A DNA stretch of 64,000 nt from JAWKTM01 sp041399085 (GCA_041399085.1 JAWKTM010000023.1:1-64000); one strand, 5' to 3'; counted from the stretch's first letter, positions 9,654 through 18,673 are shown. Program-made: numbers and translations. The notes: generated by a model from the sequence alone, not told the origin.

Positions 9654-11588
9654 TTAGCCGTCGGTAACATCGTCGACCTTCATGCCGAGTTGGTGAATCT
9701 TGCGGTAGAGGTTGGTGCGATGAAGGCCCATGCGGCGGGCGGCTTCGGACATGTTTCCGCGGGCGATTTCGATTTGCTGGAGAATGTAGTCGATTTGAAA
9801 ATCGCGCGTCGCATCGGTCAGCGTCTGTTCGAGCCGCGATTTGTCGACCGACTCGCCGCTGGGCGAGGCGGTGAACGTGAGTTCGTCGGAGCTGATCACG
9901 TCGTTTCCGCCGAGGTACGCGATCCGCTCCATCAAGTTTCGCATTTCTCGAACGTTTCCAGGCCAACTGTGCTGGACGAGTCGCTTCTTGGCATTCGCGG
10001 AAAACTTCATGGGGCGGCGTCGAGCTTGTCGGCAAAATGTTTCTAGGAAGAATTCGGCCAGAGTCACGACGTCCTCGGCCCGATTTCGCAACGGCGGCAA
10101 CTCCAACGTTACGACGTTCAAACGGAAATAGAGATCCTCGCGGAATCGTTTTTCGCGCACGAGCTGGGCGAGATTCTGGTTGGTCGCGGCCAGCACGCGG
10201 GCGTTGGTGGGGATGGGCGTCGAGCCGCCGACACGCACGACGATCTTCTCCTCCAGGACTCGAAGCAGTTTCGCTTGGCCGCCCAAGCTCATGTCGCCGA
10301 TTTCGTCGAGAAACAGGGTGCCGCCCGAAGCGGACTCGAATTTGCCGATCCGCGTTTCTCGAGCATCGGTGAACGCTCCCTTCTCGTGGCCAAACAGTTC
10401 GCTTTCCAGCAGCGTCTCGGTCAGCGCGGCACAATTCACGGCTACGAACGGTTCATTCCAGCGGCGACTTTGGTAGTGAATCGACTGGGCGACGACTTCC
10501 TTGCCCGTGCCATTTTCGCCCAGAATGAGCACGGCCAAATCCGTCTTGGCAACACGCTCGACAGTGATTCGCAACGCCTGAATCGCCGGACAATCGCCAA
10601 TCATCCGCACGGATCGCGACGCTTCGCCCGCCATTTGATCGCGAGTCCGCAGCAGTTGCGTTCGCTGTTCCGTGTTTTGCAGCGCGATCGAAGCGTGGGT
10701 CGCCAGCTCCGTCAGACTCTGCATATCCTCGTCCGAGAAGTCACCGGCCGACTTGTTCAAGACCTCGAAGGCGCCGATGACTTCGTTTCGCGAGCCGAAC
10801 AGCGGGACGCACAGGAGATTTCGCGTCCGAAAGCTAAGTTTCTGGTCCACGCTGCGGTCGATCGCCTGCGGTTCGTCCGCGTCCACTCGGCAAGCTTCGC
10901 CGGTTTGAACGACGCGGCCGACGACGCCCACCGAGTCGCCGATCCGAAGTTCGCCATTTTCGACACCTAAAGCCGGGCGGCCGACCAGAATCTTGGCGGC
11001 CTTATCCCACAGGAAAATGCTGGCACGTTCCGCTTCCAACAGCCGCGTCGAGGCGATCGCCATCTTCTCGAGCAGCAGCGACATTTCCTGCGTCATCTGC
11101 CATTCGGCCGCGATCTCCAGGATGGCGTCTAATCGCCTGACCCGCCGCGATTCGGCCAATCGCCGCCGGACAACATCCAGAGCGACCGCCATCATCGCGG
11201 CCAAGGCGTCCACCGTTGTCGCTTGGTTGCCCACATCTTGGCCGGACATGTGCAACAACAGCGCTTCGCCGGATTGGCAATTCTCCTCCAGCGGCGCGGC
11301 GGCCCACTGTTCGTTGCTGGTCGGAGCGCCGTCGTCCAAGACATCGGCCAGCAAATCCAGCGGCAACGGCGCGGCCTTGCCGAAGTCCGCCAGCACATGC
11401 CACTTCCCTCGTTCGGCCCGGACCAGCGCCAACCAACGTGACTCGACAACCGAGGCGATCTCGGCCAAAGCCTCCTTGGCGAACGACGCCCCATCGACGG
11501 CTTCCGCGCACAGCGACAACAGCTTTGGCGTTACTTCGGCGGCAATCGGGTGCAACTCGTAGCGACTCAAATCACGCGAATGCGGCAC
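9654..11588 (-). CDS. GAF-domain sigma-54-dependent transcriptional activator
   Basis: About 644 residues: an N-terminal sensory region (1-150), a GAF domain (about 165-305), a sigma-54 AAA+ domain (Walker A GENGTGKE at 357-364, Walker B LFLDE at 425-429) and a Fis-type helix-turn-helix at the end (MSEAARRMGLHRTNLYRKI). There is no phospho-receiver, so the signal is probably a ligand or protein sensed by the N-terminal part. The sigma-54 contact loop reads GAFTDA (404-409) instead of GAFTGA. The open frame continues much further upstream, antisense to fabI; the GTG at 11588, preceded by AAGGA seven bases away, is the likely start. It is divergent from fabI, which it could regulate. Confidence 0.9.
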   Translation of the reverse strand: MPHSRDLSRYELHPIAAEVTPKLLSLCAEAVDGASFAKEALAEIASVVESRWLALVRAERGKWHVLADFGKAAPLPLDLLADVLDDGAPTSNEQWAAAPLEENCQSGEALLLHMSGQDVGNQATTVDALAAMMAVALDVVRRRLAESRRVRRLDAILEIAAEWQMTQEMSLLLEKMAIASTRLLEAERASIFLWDKAAKILVGRPALGVENGELRIGDSVGVVGRVVQTGEACRVDADEPQAIDRSVDQKLSFRTRNLLCVPLFGSRNEVIGAFEVLNKSAGDFSDEDMQSLTELATHASIALQNTEQRTQLLRTRDQMAGEASRSVRMIGDCPAIQALRITVERVAKTDLAVLILGENGTGKEVVAQSIHYQSRRWNEPFVAVNCAALTETLLESELFGHEKGAFTDARETRIGKFESASGGTLFLDEIGDMSLGGQAKLLRVLEEKIVVRVGGSTPIPTNARVLAATNQNLAQLVREKRFREDLYFRLNVVTLELPPLRNRAEDVVTLAEFFLETFCRQARRRPMKFSANAKKRLVQHSWPGNVREMRNLMERIAYLGGNDVISSDELTFTASPSGESVDKSRLEQTLTDATRDFQIDYILQQIEIARGNMSEAARRMGLHRTNLYRKIHQLGMKVDDVTDG

Positions 11589-11729
11589 GGAGCGATCCTT
11601 CGATTTCGGCGGAGAACAGGGGGCGACGCGCGAATAAGACCGTCTTCGGACTTTCTGGACAGGATGATAAACTACGGACTCGATTTCGCCCGAAGCCGAA
11701 GTCGCAACCAGTTTACAGGAGATACACCA

Positions 11730-12551
11730 GTGGCGTTGTTCGCAGGCAAAAAGGGTTTGATTCTGGGTGTGGCCAACGATCGCAGCATCGCGTGGGCGAT
11801 CGCCAAGGAGATCATGGACCAAGGCGGAGTGTGTGGGTTTTCCCATTTGCCTGACAAGCCAGACGACGAAAAGCAGAAGAACCGCCGCCGCGTCTCGAAG
11901 TGCACGGACGGCTACGAGAACGCCAAGTTCCTGGTGCCGGTCGACGTTCAGAAGGACGAAGACATCGCGGCTTTCATGCAAAAGGGGAAAGAGGAGTTCG
12001 GCGAGATCGACTTTCTGCTGCATTCGATCGCTTTCGCCGACCGCGATGATTTGGCGAAAGACACGATCGAAACTAGCCGCGAGGGATTCAAGCTGGCGAT
12101 GGAGATCAGCGCCTACAGCTTGTTGGCGGTGTGCAACGCGGCGAAGCCGATTTTGTCCGCCAACGCTTCGGTCTTGACGATGACGTATTTCGGCGGCGAG
12201 CGTTGCGTGCCTGGTTACAACGTGATGGGTGTTTGCAAAGCGGCGCTCGACGCTGCGATGCGATACGCGGCTTATGACTTGGGGTTGAGCGGAGTTCGCG
12301 TCAACGCGATCAGCGCCGGGCCGCTCAAGACGCTGGCCAGTACGGCGGTCGGCGCGGGCGACATGCTGAAGTTGTACGAGAACATCGCGCCGATGGCTCG
12401 CAACATCACGCACGACGAAGTGGGCCGCAGCGGCGCGTTTTTGCTGTCCGACATGGCCTCGGGCATCACCGGCGAAATTCTGCACGTCGACGCGGGCTAT
12501 CACATGATGGGCTCGCCGGGTCGCATGCTGGAAAAAATGCGCGACAGCTAA
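11730..12551 (+). CDS. fabI: Enoyl-[acyl-carrier-protein] reductase (NADH), FabI type
   Basis: A 273-residue short-chain dehydrogenase that performs the last reduction of fatty acid elongation. Seen are the FabI-style nucleotide motif LFAGKKGLILGVANDRSIAW, the SIAF segment, and the Tyr-(x)6-Lys active site in YNVMGVCKAALDAAMRY. The tail SGITGEILHVDAGYHMMG is typical. The start is the GTG at 11730, with AGGAG eight bases upstream; a longer open frame from 11550 lacks family similarity. The stop codon TAA at 12549-12551 coincides with the first bases of a dispersed repeat element. Confidence 0.96.
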   Translation: MALFAGKKGLILGVANDRSIAWAIAKEIMDQGGVCGFSHLPDKPDDEKQKNRRRVSKCTDGYENAKFLVPVDVQKDEDIAAFMQKGKEEFGEIDFLLHSIAFADRDDLAKDTIETSREGFKLAMEISAYSLLAVCNAAKPILSANASVLTMTYFGGERCVPGYNVMGVCKAALDAAMRYAAYDLGLSGVRVNAISAGPLKTLASTAVGAGDMLKLYENIAPMARNITHDEVGRSGAFLLSDMASGITGEILHVDAGYHMMGSPGRMLEKMRDS

Positions 12552-12703
12552 GGCGAGCGGCAAATAAGAATGTACCCGTTGGGACGCTGGCAGCGTCCAC
12601 CACGTGGCCGATGCTGCAGCATTGGTAGGTAACAATTTCGTCCACCACGTGGCCGATGCTGCCAGCATCGGTAGGTAAGAATTTCGCTGCCGATCGCCTA
12701 AGG
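12549..12703. repeat. Dispersed palindromic element, copy 1
   Basis: A roughly 155-base element that is nearly identical, in inverted orientation, to 45115-45239. Its ends are inverted repeats reading TAAGGCGA-N-CGGCA. Inside are the perfect palindromes GACGCTGGCAGCGTC and CCGATGCTGCCAGCATCGG, and the block GTCCACCACGTGGCCGATGC occurs twice. The leftmost TAA is the fabI stop codon. No coding capacity; a REP- or MITE-like element is the best description. Confidence 0.85.
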
Positions 12704-12715
12704 CGAACGATTTCC

Positions 12716-13144
12716 ATGTCTGAGCCGACGCGAATTGGAATTGCGGTCGTCGAACATCACGGCCGCTTCTTGGTGGGGCGGCGCGGCGCCGACGCCAGCC
12801 TCGCGGGCAAGGCCGAGTTTCCTGGTGGAAAGGCGCTTCCCACGGAGTCTCCGGCCGAAGCGGCTCGGCGCGAATGCGAAGAAGAAACCGGGTTGCCGGT
12901 GCGCATCGCGGCGGCTTATCCGACGCACGTCGAAGCTTATGAGCACGATACGGTCGAGCTGCATTTTTTCGCCTGCGAGCTGACCCAGCCGAGCGATGAT
13001 CCGTGTCCCGAACCGCTGCCGCCGTTTCGCTGGGTTACGCGAGCCGAGCTGGCGGAGCTGGATTTTCCCTCCGGCAACCGTCATCTGCTGCGGTTTCTGA
13101 CGGCAGCGACTCAGATTCGACAAGCAACCGATTCGCCGTCGTAG
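12716..13144 (+). CDS. Nudix (MutT-like) hydrolase
   Basis: A 142-residue protein with a full Nudix box: the G of GGKALPTES, then PAEAARRECEEETGLP (G-x5-E-x7-RE-x2-EE-x-G). It starts at ATG 12716 (MSEPTRIGIAVVEHHGRFLV), giving typical MutT length; the upstream in-frame ATG at 12656 lies inside the repeat element and is not used. Such proteins hydrolyse nucleoside diphosphates linked to another group, for example oxidised dGTP; the exact substrate cannot be told. It is preceded closely by the dispersed element and followed by a tandem repeat array. Confidence 0.9.
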   Translation: MSEPTRIGIAVVEHHGRFLVGRRGADASLAGKAEFPGGKALPTESPAEAARRECEEETGLPVRIAAAYPTHVEAYEHDTVELHFFACELTQPSDDPCPEPLPPFRWVTRAELAELDFPSGNRHLLRFLTAATQIRQATDSPS

Positions 13145-13225
13145 CGAAAGCAGTGCAACCTGCCCGGTGAGGTTTTATCGGACATTCGCACGTCAGCCGT
13201 TCAAAGTGTTGCGAAATGGCCTACT

Positions 13226-13475
13226 GATCCACTGGATTCAAAGTCGGAATGGATTTTCCAGGTTCAAATCCGCCGGAATTGGACCCGGTACAGATTTACC
13301 ATGCTCGAATCCGCCGGATTTGAACTCGGTACGGATTTTCCGAGCTCAAATCCGCTGGAAATGGACCCGGTACGGATTTCCCAGCCTCGAATCCGCTGGA
13401 ATCAGACTCGGTACGGATTTTCCGACTTCTAATCCGGCGGATTAGAAGTCGGTTCGGAATTTCCGAGCTCGAAGC
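13226..13475. repeat. 41-bp tandem repeat array with a hairpin in each unit
   Basis: About six units of 41 bases, each of the type GATTTTCC, variable 6 bases, then AATCCGCCGGAATT and ACTCGGTACG. Each unit contains a dyad centred on ATCC-GCC-GGAT; in the last unit the arms are a perfect 12-base match (GACTTCTAATCC / GGATTAGAAGTC). Since 41 is not a multiple of three, the 92-residue frame that crosses it is not a repeat protein. It lies between the convergent Nudix and phosphatase genes and could terminate both transcripts. No spacers differ systematically, so it is not CRISPR. Confidence 0.85.
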
Positions 13476-13536
13476 GAACGGCTGCGGCCTGCCAAATTGG
13501 CGTTTGTCGTGAAAAACAAAGCCGGCCGTTGCGAGA

Positions 13537-15240
13537 TTACGGCGCCAGGGCCTCGGTCAGACATTCGTGCTCGCAGCCCGCCGGCGCCTCGATGTCCAGG
13601 ATCGCGGCGAGCGTCGGCGCGATGCTGCCTGGATGGACGTGCCGCGACGAATTCGTGATGCCGACTCGCGCTCCCAAAAACACGAGCGGCACGTGCGTGT
13701 CGTAATTCCACGGACTGCCGTGCGAAGTGCAGAGGCTGCCGGCGTCGAATTGCAGCGGTTTCAGCGCGTACAGCACATCGCCGCTGCGTTGCTTGTGAAA
13801 GGCTCGGTGAAACATCGCCCGCAGCGGCGCGCCCGCGCCGGCTTCCGCCAACAACTCGGCTCGCGTCACCGCGTCGGCCACGCTCGGCTGGTCGAGCAAC
13901 CAGTCGCGGACGGCGTCTTGCGCGTGCTCGAAAGCGTCGCCCGCCAAACGCGGATGATCGCGACGCAGGAACACTTGCGTCGAATCGGCGCTCAACACGA
14001 ACGAAGGCTGTACGCCCGCCGGCACGCCCAGTCGCACGCGTACCGCGCCTTCCGCATTCGCTTGCACATCCTTGCCCGAGCCGAGCGGACTGCGAGCCGC
14101 CTCCAATCCCAGCGACGCCGCATATTCGGGAATCGGCGCGACGCCGTGGTCGGATGACAAAGCCAGGGTCCAGCGTCCCGCGCCGACTTGTTCGTCGAGG
14201 AACGTGGCGAATTCGGCCAACATCCGGTCCGTGCGATAAAACATGTCTTCCGCTTCCAAGCTGTGCGGGCCAAAGGCGTGGCCGACATAGTCGTTGGCCG
14301 ACAAGCACAGGGCCAAACAATCGGGCGTCGCGTCCCGGCCCAGTTCCTCGCGGAGGATCAGTTCGCGGGCCGTCTCGATCGTGTATTGGCTGGCGAACGG
14401 CGAGATCGCGAAGCGTTTGAAGTACGCGGCGTCCTCGCCAGCGGGCAGTTCGTGCGGGAAGGCCGCCGAGAGCCCGCTGCCCGGCTTCTCAAACTTGTTG
14501 TCGTCGGCGACATGCGAATGATATCGCTCGGCCGGATACAGCAGCGTCCAAGCTTGGCCGCCGAAAGCTCGCGACGCTCGGCCTTCGTTCAATACTCGCA
14601 GCCAACCCGGCAGTTCGCTTTGAAAAGCGTCGCTCGTGACCCAATGGCCCGTGTCGTCGTCGAACCAATAGGCCGCGTCGGCCAGCCGGCCCGCGGTGAG
14701 AATCGGCGAACGGTCCTTCCAGCCGATCGCGAACACTTTGGCTTGCGGCCCGAACGCCAGCTTCATCTGATCGCCCACCGTCGGCACTTGGAGATTCTTG
14801 GCCGACGCTCCCGCGCCCTGCCCGCCGACCGTCTTGGCCTCGGCGTCGGCCACGCAGTTCAACGTCTTGTTCGATTCGCGGTCGTACCACGAATTCCCAA
14901 TGACGCCCGACGTGCGCGGATAAGCGCCGGTCATCAACACGGCATGGCCCGGCCCGGTGAACGTGAACGCGTGACCGTGATGGCAATCGGTGAACACGCT
15001 GCCCTGATTCGCCGCTCGGGCAAAGAAACCATCGACCGGCAGCGAATCGCCAAACCGCCGCCAATAGTCTTGCGGCAGTTGATCGACGCTGACGAGCACG
15101 ATCAACCGGGGCCGAGTGGACTCGGACGAAGCCGCCGCATTCTCCGCGGCATGGCTGCTCGCCGCGATTGCCGCCCCGATGGCAACAAGGACGAAGACCG
15201 ACCGGGCCGCTGCAATCCAACGCGTCGCGACGCGAACCAT
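13537..15240 (-). CDS. PafA-like alkaline phosphatase superfamily hydrolase, exported
   Basis: A 567-residue protein with a signal peptide (ARSVFVLVAIGAAIAASSHA). The core shows the alkaline phosphatase fold: metal-binding Asp in VSVDQLPQDYW, the nucleophile region FTFTGPGHAVLMTG with Thr95 as the likely nucleophile, SSDHGVAPIPEY (Asp-His pair) and the late His in YDTHVPLVF. A Thr nucleophile and the GNSWYDR segment resemble PafA-type phosphate-irrepressible phosphatases, which release phosphate from many monoesters in the periplasm. The ATG at 15240 gives a full-length protein. It may also be a phosphodiesterase; substrate is uncertain. Confidence 0.88.
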   Translation of the reverse strand: MVRVATRWIAAARSVFVLVAIGAAIAASSHAAENAAASSESTRPRLIVLVSVDQLPQDYWRRFGDSLPVDGFFARAANQGSVFTDCHHGHAFTFTGPGHAVLMTGAYPRTSGVIGNSWYDRESNKTLNCVADAEAKTVGGQGAGASAKNLQVPTVGDQMKLAFGPQAKVFAIGWKDRSPILTAGRLADAAYWFDDDTGHWVTSDAFQSELPGWLRVLNEGRASRAFGGQAWTLLYPAERYHSHVADDNKFEKPGSGLSAAFPHELPAGEDAAYFKRFAISPFASQYTIETARELILREELGRDATPDCLALCLSANDYVGHAFGPHSLEAEDMFYRTDRMLAEFATFLDEQVGAGRWTLALSSDHGVAPIPEYAASLGLEAARSPLGSGKDVQANAEGAVRVRLGVPAGVQPSFVLSADSTQVFLRRDHPRLAGDAFEHAQDAVRDWLLDQPSVADAVTRAELLAEAGAGAPLRAMFHRAFHKQRSGDVLYALKPLQFDAGSLCTSHGSPWNYDTHVPLVFLGARVGITNSSRHVHPGSIAPTLAAILDIEAPAGCEHECLTEALAP

Positions 15241-15340
15241 TTGAAAATCTCCTGGTGCGGAATCGAAGCCTCAAGCTGTTTCAGGCCGTCCAGCTTAGTT
15301 CAGCTCCGTCGGATTTTCGACGCGCGAATCAAGCCGCCCA

Positions 15341-15371
15341 TCGTTAAACCGCGTGGGCAACGCCCCGCGCG
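15341..15371. repeat. GC-rich hairpin repeat, copy C
   Basis: TCGTTAAACCGCGTGGGCAA followed by CGCCCCGCGCG. It matches two copies at 17630-17708. CGCG-GGGC pairs with GCCC-CGCG around an AAC loop with one bulged T. It lies between the phosphatase and the CPBP protease genes; REP-like. Confidence 0.8.
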
Positions 15372-15451
15372 TCCGTTGGATGAGGCTGCGATGCACACGA
15401 CCTGACGCGATTCTCCCGAACCATTCATGTTCATGTGCTTATAGCCGCGAT

Positions 15452-16204
15452 CTACCGGCCCCTGGACTTCCAGTGCACCAGGTAAACCAACGCCGCGAAG
15501 TCGTACAAGGCGTGCGTGACGATCGAAGCCAACAAGCTGTCGGCCCACAACATCAAGCCGCCAAAATAAAACCCCATCGCGGTCGCGATCACCAGATACA
15601 TGGTGGAAAGCCAATGGCACATGCCAAACAGGATCGAAGCGACGAGCAGCGCGAACGCGATGGCCGTGGGCGAGCCCCAGGTTTCCGACAGCATCGCGAT
15701 CAGGCCGGCTTGAATGAGCCCGCGAAACAATAACTCTTCGCCCCAGCCCGCCGCCGCGGATATTAGAAATAGGCGCGGAAGGCCGGCTGCTCGGAACAGC
15801 GGCGACAACCGCTTCTCGACCAAATCCTTCAGCCCCCGCAATCGCCCTACCGGATACCGATCCATCAGCACCAGGCCGACCAGCATCGGCAGCGTGCCGA
15901 CAAGCCCGATGAGCATGGGCCGCGACGCATCACTCCACGCATGAATGCGCAACGTGCCGAGTGGCGCGAAGCCGACCAGCCAGCCGAAGAAGATGGCCAC
16001 GACGCCCAAACCGGCTTCGAACGCGATCGTCACGTTCACGAACGAAGCGCCGGGCGTGGCACGATTCGTCACGACGCGGCCCTCAGCCGCCGCCATCTCG
16101 ACGTCGTTCGGACAATCCGGCTCGCCGTCCACGGCCTCCGGCGGCGCTGGCGTATCCCGTGGCTCCGGCTGTTCCGCGTTTTCCTGCTCATCAAAGTTCG
16201 TCAT
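15452..16204 (-). CDS. CPBP-family intramembrane metalloprotease
   Basis: A 250-residue multi-pass membrane protein of the CAAX-protease/bacteriocin-processing (CPBP, Abi) family. The three family motifs are present: EELLFR (EExxxR) after a membrane helix, FGMCHW (FxxxH) and HALYD (HxxxD). About six hydrophobic segments follow a polar, Glu/Pro-rich N-terminus of roughly 55 residues. The family includes the eukaryotic Rce1 prenyl protease; bacterial members have diverse, mostly unknown substrates. The ATG at 16204 begins MTNFDEQENAEQ. It is divergent from cobL. Confidence 0.9.
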   Translation of the reverse strand: MTNFDEQENAEQPEPRDTPAPPEAVDGEPDCPNDVEMAAAEGRVVTNRATPGASFVNVTIAFEAGLGVVAIFFGWLVGFAPLGTLRIHAWSDASRPMLIGLVGTLPMLVGLVLMDRYPVGRLRGLKDLVEKRLSPLFRAAGLPRLFLISAAAGWGEELLFRGLIQAGLIAMLSETWGSPTAIAFALLVASILFGMCHWLSTMYLVIATAMGFYFGGLMLWADSLLASIVTHALYDFAALVYLVHWKSRGR

Positions 16205-16354
16205 GGTTCCGCCACGATAGGCCGCGCCGAACCGCGCCGGAAGCTCTCGCCCTTTGGCTGGATGCGATTGCCCGCGTTCTGTTTCAAGCTCCAGCGATCG
16301 CCTAGAATCCGCCTATTCAACGGACGCTACACTCACCGCGGCAAAGGAACGAAC

Positions 16355-17599
16355 GTGGCTGACACGGAGAAGGTTTACATCATCGGGATCGGCGACGACG
16401 GGTTCGACGGACTGACGCAAGCTTCGCGCCATCTGATCGAGCAGGCCGCGCTGCTGCTTGGTCCGACGAAGACCTTGGCGGCAATGCCTTCGCCAACCGG
16501 GCGAAAGATCGAGATCGGCGCCAATCTGGAAGAGATCGTGCAGGCGATTGCCGATCAGGGCAGCCAGCCCATCGTGCTGTTGACCGTCGGCGATCCATTG
16601 TTCTATGGCACGGCCCGCTATCTTTGCGATCGGTTGGGCAAGGAGCGTTTCGAGGTCGTGCCGCACGTCAGCAGCATGCAACTTGCGTTTGCCCGCGTCA
16701 AGGAAAGTTGGGACGAGGCGTACCTGACGAATCTTGCCACACAGGCACTCGATCGTGTGGTCGATAAGGTGCGAACGGCGGAGAAAGCGGGCATCTTCAC
16801 GACCGATGAGGCGCCGCCCGCCGCGGTGGCTCGAGCGCTGCTGCAACGCGGCGTCGATTACTTCACCGTCTACGTCTGCGAGAATCTCGGTTCGCCCGAC
16901 GAACGCGTGACACAGGGCGAGCTGGCCGATGTGGCCGAGCAGGAATTTTCGCCGCTGAATGTGATGATTCTGGTGCGCAAGCCCAACGTGCCGGACCGTC
17001 CCAGCTCGATGATTGGTACGCGGCTGTTCGGCAACGCGGACGACGCCTTCCTGCAATCGCAACCCAAACGCGGGCTGTTGACGCCGGCCGAAGTTCGCTC
17101 GATCGCACTCGCCGAATTGGACCTCGGGCCGACCAGCGTGGTATGGGATATCGGCGCGGGAAGCGGCTCAGTCGCCATCGAAGCAGCTCGACTGGCCAGC
17201 GGCGGCAATGTATTCGCGATCGAACGCGACCCGGAAGACTATCAATTAATCGCCCAGAACGCGGAACGATTCGGCGTCTCGAATCTCACACCCGTGTTGG
17301 GACAAGCTCCGGACGCTTGGCAAGACTTGCCCGAACCCGATGCGATCTTTGTGGGCGGCACCGGACGCGCGGTGGCCGGGATTGTGGAGCTGGCGTTCGA
17401 CCGACTGCGGGTCGGCGGCCGGTTGGTCGCCAATGTGGGCAGCGTCGACAATGTGGTAGCCGTTCGAGATACACTGCGGCGACTGGGACAGGAGCCTATC
17501 GTTCGCATGGTTCAACTGTCACTGGGGATCGAGCAGATGGAAACCATGAGACTCGAATCGCTCAACCCCACGTTTCTCATTACCGCGACGAAGCATTAG
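16355..17599 (+). CDS. cobL: Precorrin-6Y C5,15-methyltransferase (decarboxylating), CbiE-CbiT fusion
   Basis: About 414 residues combining two cobalamin-pathway methyltransferases. The N-terminal CbiE half (YIIGIGDDGFDGLTQASR, LTVGDPLFYGTARYL) methylates C5; the C-terminal CbiT half is a class I methyltransferase (VVWDIGAGSGSVAIEAARLA, FVGGTGRAVAGIVE) that methylates C15 and decarboxylates. GTG 16355, with AAGGA seven bases upstream, is chosen; the longer open frame from 15941 overlaps the divergent CPBP gene. No other cobalamin genes are nearby, so the pathway, if complete, is scattered. Two GC-rich repeats follow the stop. Confidence 0.93.
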   Translation: MADTEKVYIIGIGDDGFDGLTQASRHLIEQAALLLGPTKTLAAMPSPTGRKIEIGANLEEIVQAIADQGSQPIVLLTVGDPLFYGTARYLCDRLGKERFEVVPHVSSMQLAFARVKESWDEAYLTNLATQALDRVVDKVRTAEKAGIFTTDEAPPAAVARALLQRGVDYFTVYVCENLGSPDERVTQGELADVAEQEFSPLNVMILVRKPNVPDRPSSMIGTRLFGNADDAFLQSQPKRGLLTPAEVRSIALAELDLGPTSVVWDIGAGSGSVAIEAARLASGGNVFAIERDPEDYQLIAQNAERFGVSNLTPVLGQAPDAWQDLPEPDAIFVGGTGRAVAGIVELAFDRLRVGGRLVANVGSVDNVVAVRDTLRRLGQEPIVRMVQLSLGIEQMETMRLESLNPTFLITATKH

Positions 17600-17629
17600 A
17601 TTCGCCATTGACCTCACATCATTTCGCGT

Positions 17630-17708
17630 CCTCGTTTAACCGCGTGGGCAACGCCCCGCGCACTCATTCGCATCCCTCGTTTAACCGCGTGGGCAACGCC
17701 CCGCGCAC
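17630..17708. repeat. GC-rich hairpin repeat, tandem copies A and B
   Basis: Two copies of CCTCGTTTAACCGCGTGGGC followed by AACGCCCCGCGCAC, at 17630-17663 and 17675-17708, 45 bases apart start to start. A third copy is at 15341-15371. Each forms a stable hairpin (CGCG, bulged T, GGGC, loop AAC, GCCC, CGCG). They lie between the cobL stop and the next gene and may act as a terminator or RNA-stabilising structure. Confidence 0.85.
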
Positions 17709-17728
17709 TTGTGCTTAAGAGCTGCGTT

Positions 17729-18616
17729 ATGAAGCGACTGGCCGATTTTCAACGCGGCAACAATCAGAAGACCGAACACGCTTGGGATGAATTCACTTCG
17801 CATCGCCAACGTGTGATGGACATCCTGTTGCGGTCGCCGGCGGCTGCTTCCGAAAATCCCACGCTCGCGCTGCTAGGCTACGGCAACGGCAATGATGTGG
17901 AACTGTCTCGTCTGGTCGAGAGGTTCTCGACGGTGCATCTTGTCGATCTGGATGCCGAAGCGGTCCAAACTAGCCTGACGCGTTCCGGGCTTGTCAATCA
18001 TCCACGCTTGGCCGTGCACGCACCAGTTGATCTCTCGGGAGTTTTTTCGGAATTGGAGCGATGGCGAGCGTCTCATCCGTTGAACTCCACATCTTCCCCG
18101 CCGTCGCCAGTTGACGGGACCACTGTCGAGGAAATGCCGTGGCTGAATCTCGCAGCCCAGTCGCCGCTGCCTTTCACGCATTCATGTGAAGTCACCGCTT
18201 CGTTGTGTGTGCTCACACAGATGATCGATTCGGTGGTGGCAACTTTCGGCGATCCATCGCCGTATCTTCTGCCGACCGTGCAAGCCGTGCGGTTGCGTCA
18301 CTTGGAGATGCTATTGGAGCTCACCAGTCCAAGCGGAACGGCGGTATTCGTTACCGACGTCGTCTCGTCGAGCACCGCGCCGGAACTTACGACTTGGGAT
18401 GAAACCGCACTGCCCGACCTCTTAATGCAATTGGTGCGAGCTCGCAATTTCTTCACCGGCGCCAATCCCTTCGCAATACTCAACCAATTGAAGACCACCG
18501 TGACGCTGGCCAGTCGCATCCAATCCATTCACCTCGTGGCGCCGTGGCGGTGGCAGATGGGTTCGCGGGTCTATTTGGTGACCGCCATCGTCATCCGGCG
18601 CAACGACTTGGCATAG
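17729..18616 (+). CDS. Putative class I SAM-dependent methyltransferase-like protein
   Basis: About 295 residues. After a short N-terminal helical region, LALLGYGNGNDVELSRLVER followed by VHLVDLDAEAV looks like motif I and the acidic end of strand 2 of a Rossmann-type methyltransferase. The central part is Ser/Pro-rich and not recognised. No family name can be given. The ATG at 17729 (MKRLADFQRG) is chosen over the GTG at 17711, which sits almost in the upstream repeat; neither has a clear Shine-Dalgarno. It follows cobL in the same direction and converges with radC. Confidence 0.6.
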   Translation: MKRLADFQRGNNQKTEHAWDEFTSHRQRVMDILLRSPAAASENPTLALLGYGNGNDVELSRLVERFSTVHLVDLDAEAVQTSLTRSGLVNHPRLAVHAPVDLSGVFSELERWRASHPLNSTSSPPSPVDGTTVEEMPWLNLAAQSPLPFTHSCEVTASLCVLTQMIDSVVATFGDPSPYLLPTVQAVRLRHLEMLLELTSPSGTAVFVTDVVSSSTAPELTTWDETALPDLLMQLVRARNFFTGANPFAILNQLKTTVTLASRIQSIHLVAPWRWQMGSRVYLVTAIVIRRNDLA

Positions 18617-18673
18617 AGTCAACGCCATAGCCGAGACATGAACAACGTCGCCGATGGATACCCATTCGTCACA

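Noticed and set aside
11589..12668. N-terminal extension of the sigma-54 activator frame to 1004 residues
   Set aside because: This part is antisense to fabI, has no family character, and a GTG with a good Shine-Dalgarno exists at 11588.
13167..13445. 92-residue frame through the 41-bp repeats
   Set aside because: The repeat period is not a multiple of three and the protein shows no repeat; it is an accidental frame.
13226..13475. Possible CRISPR array
   Set aside because: Units are directly adjacent without unique spacers, and no cas genes are near.
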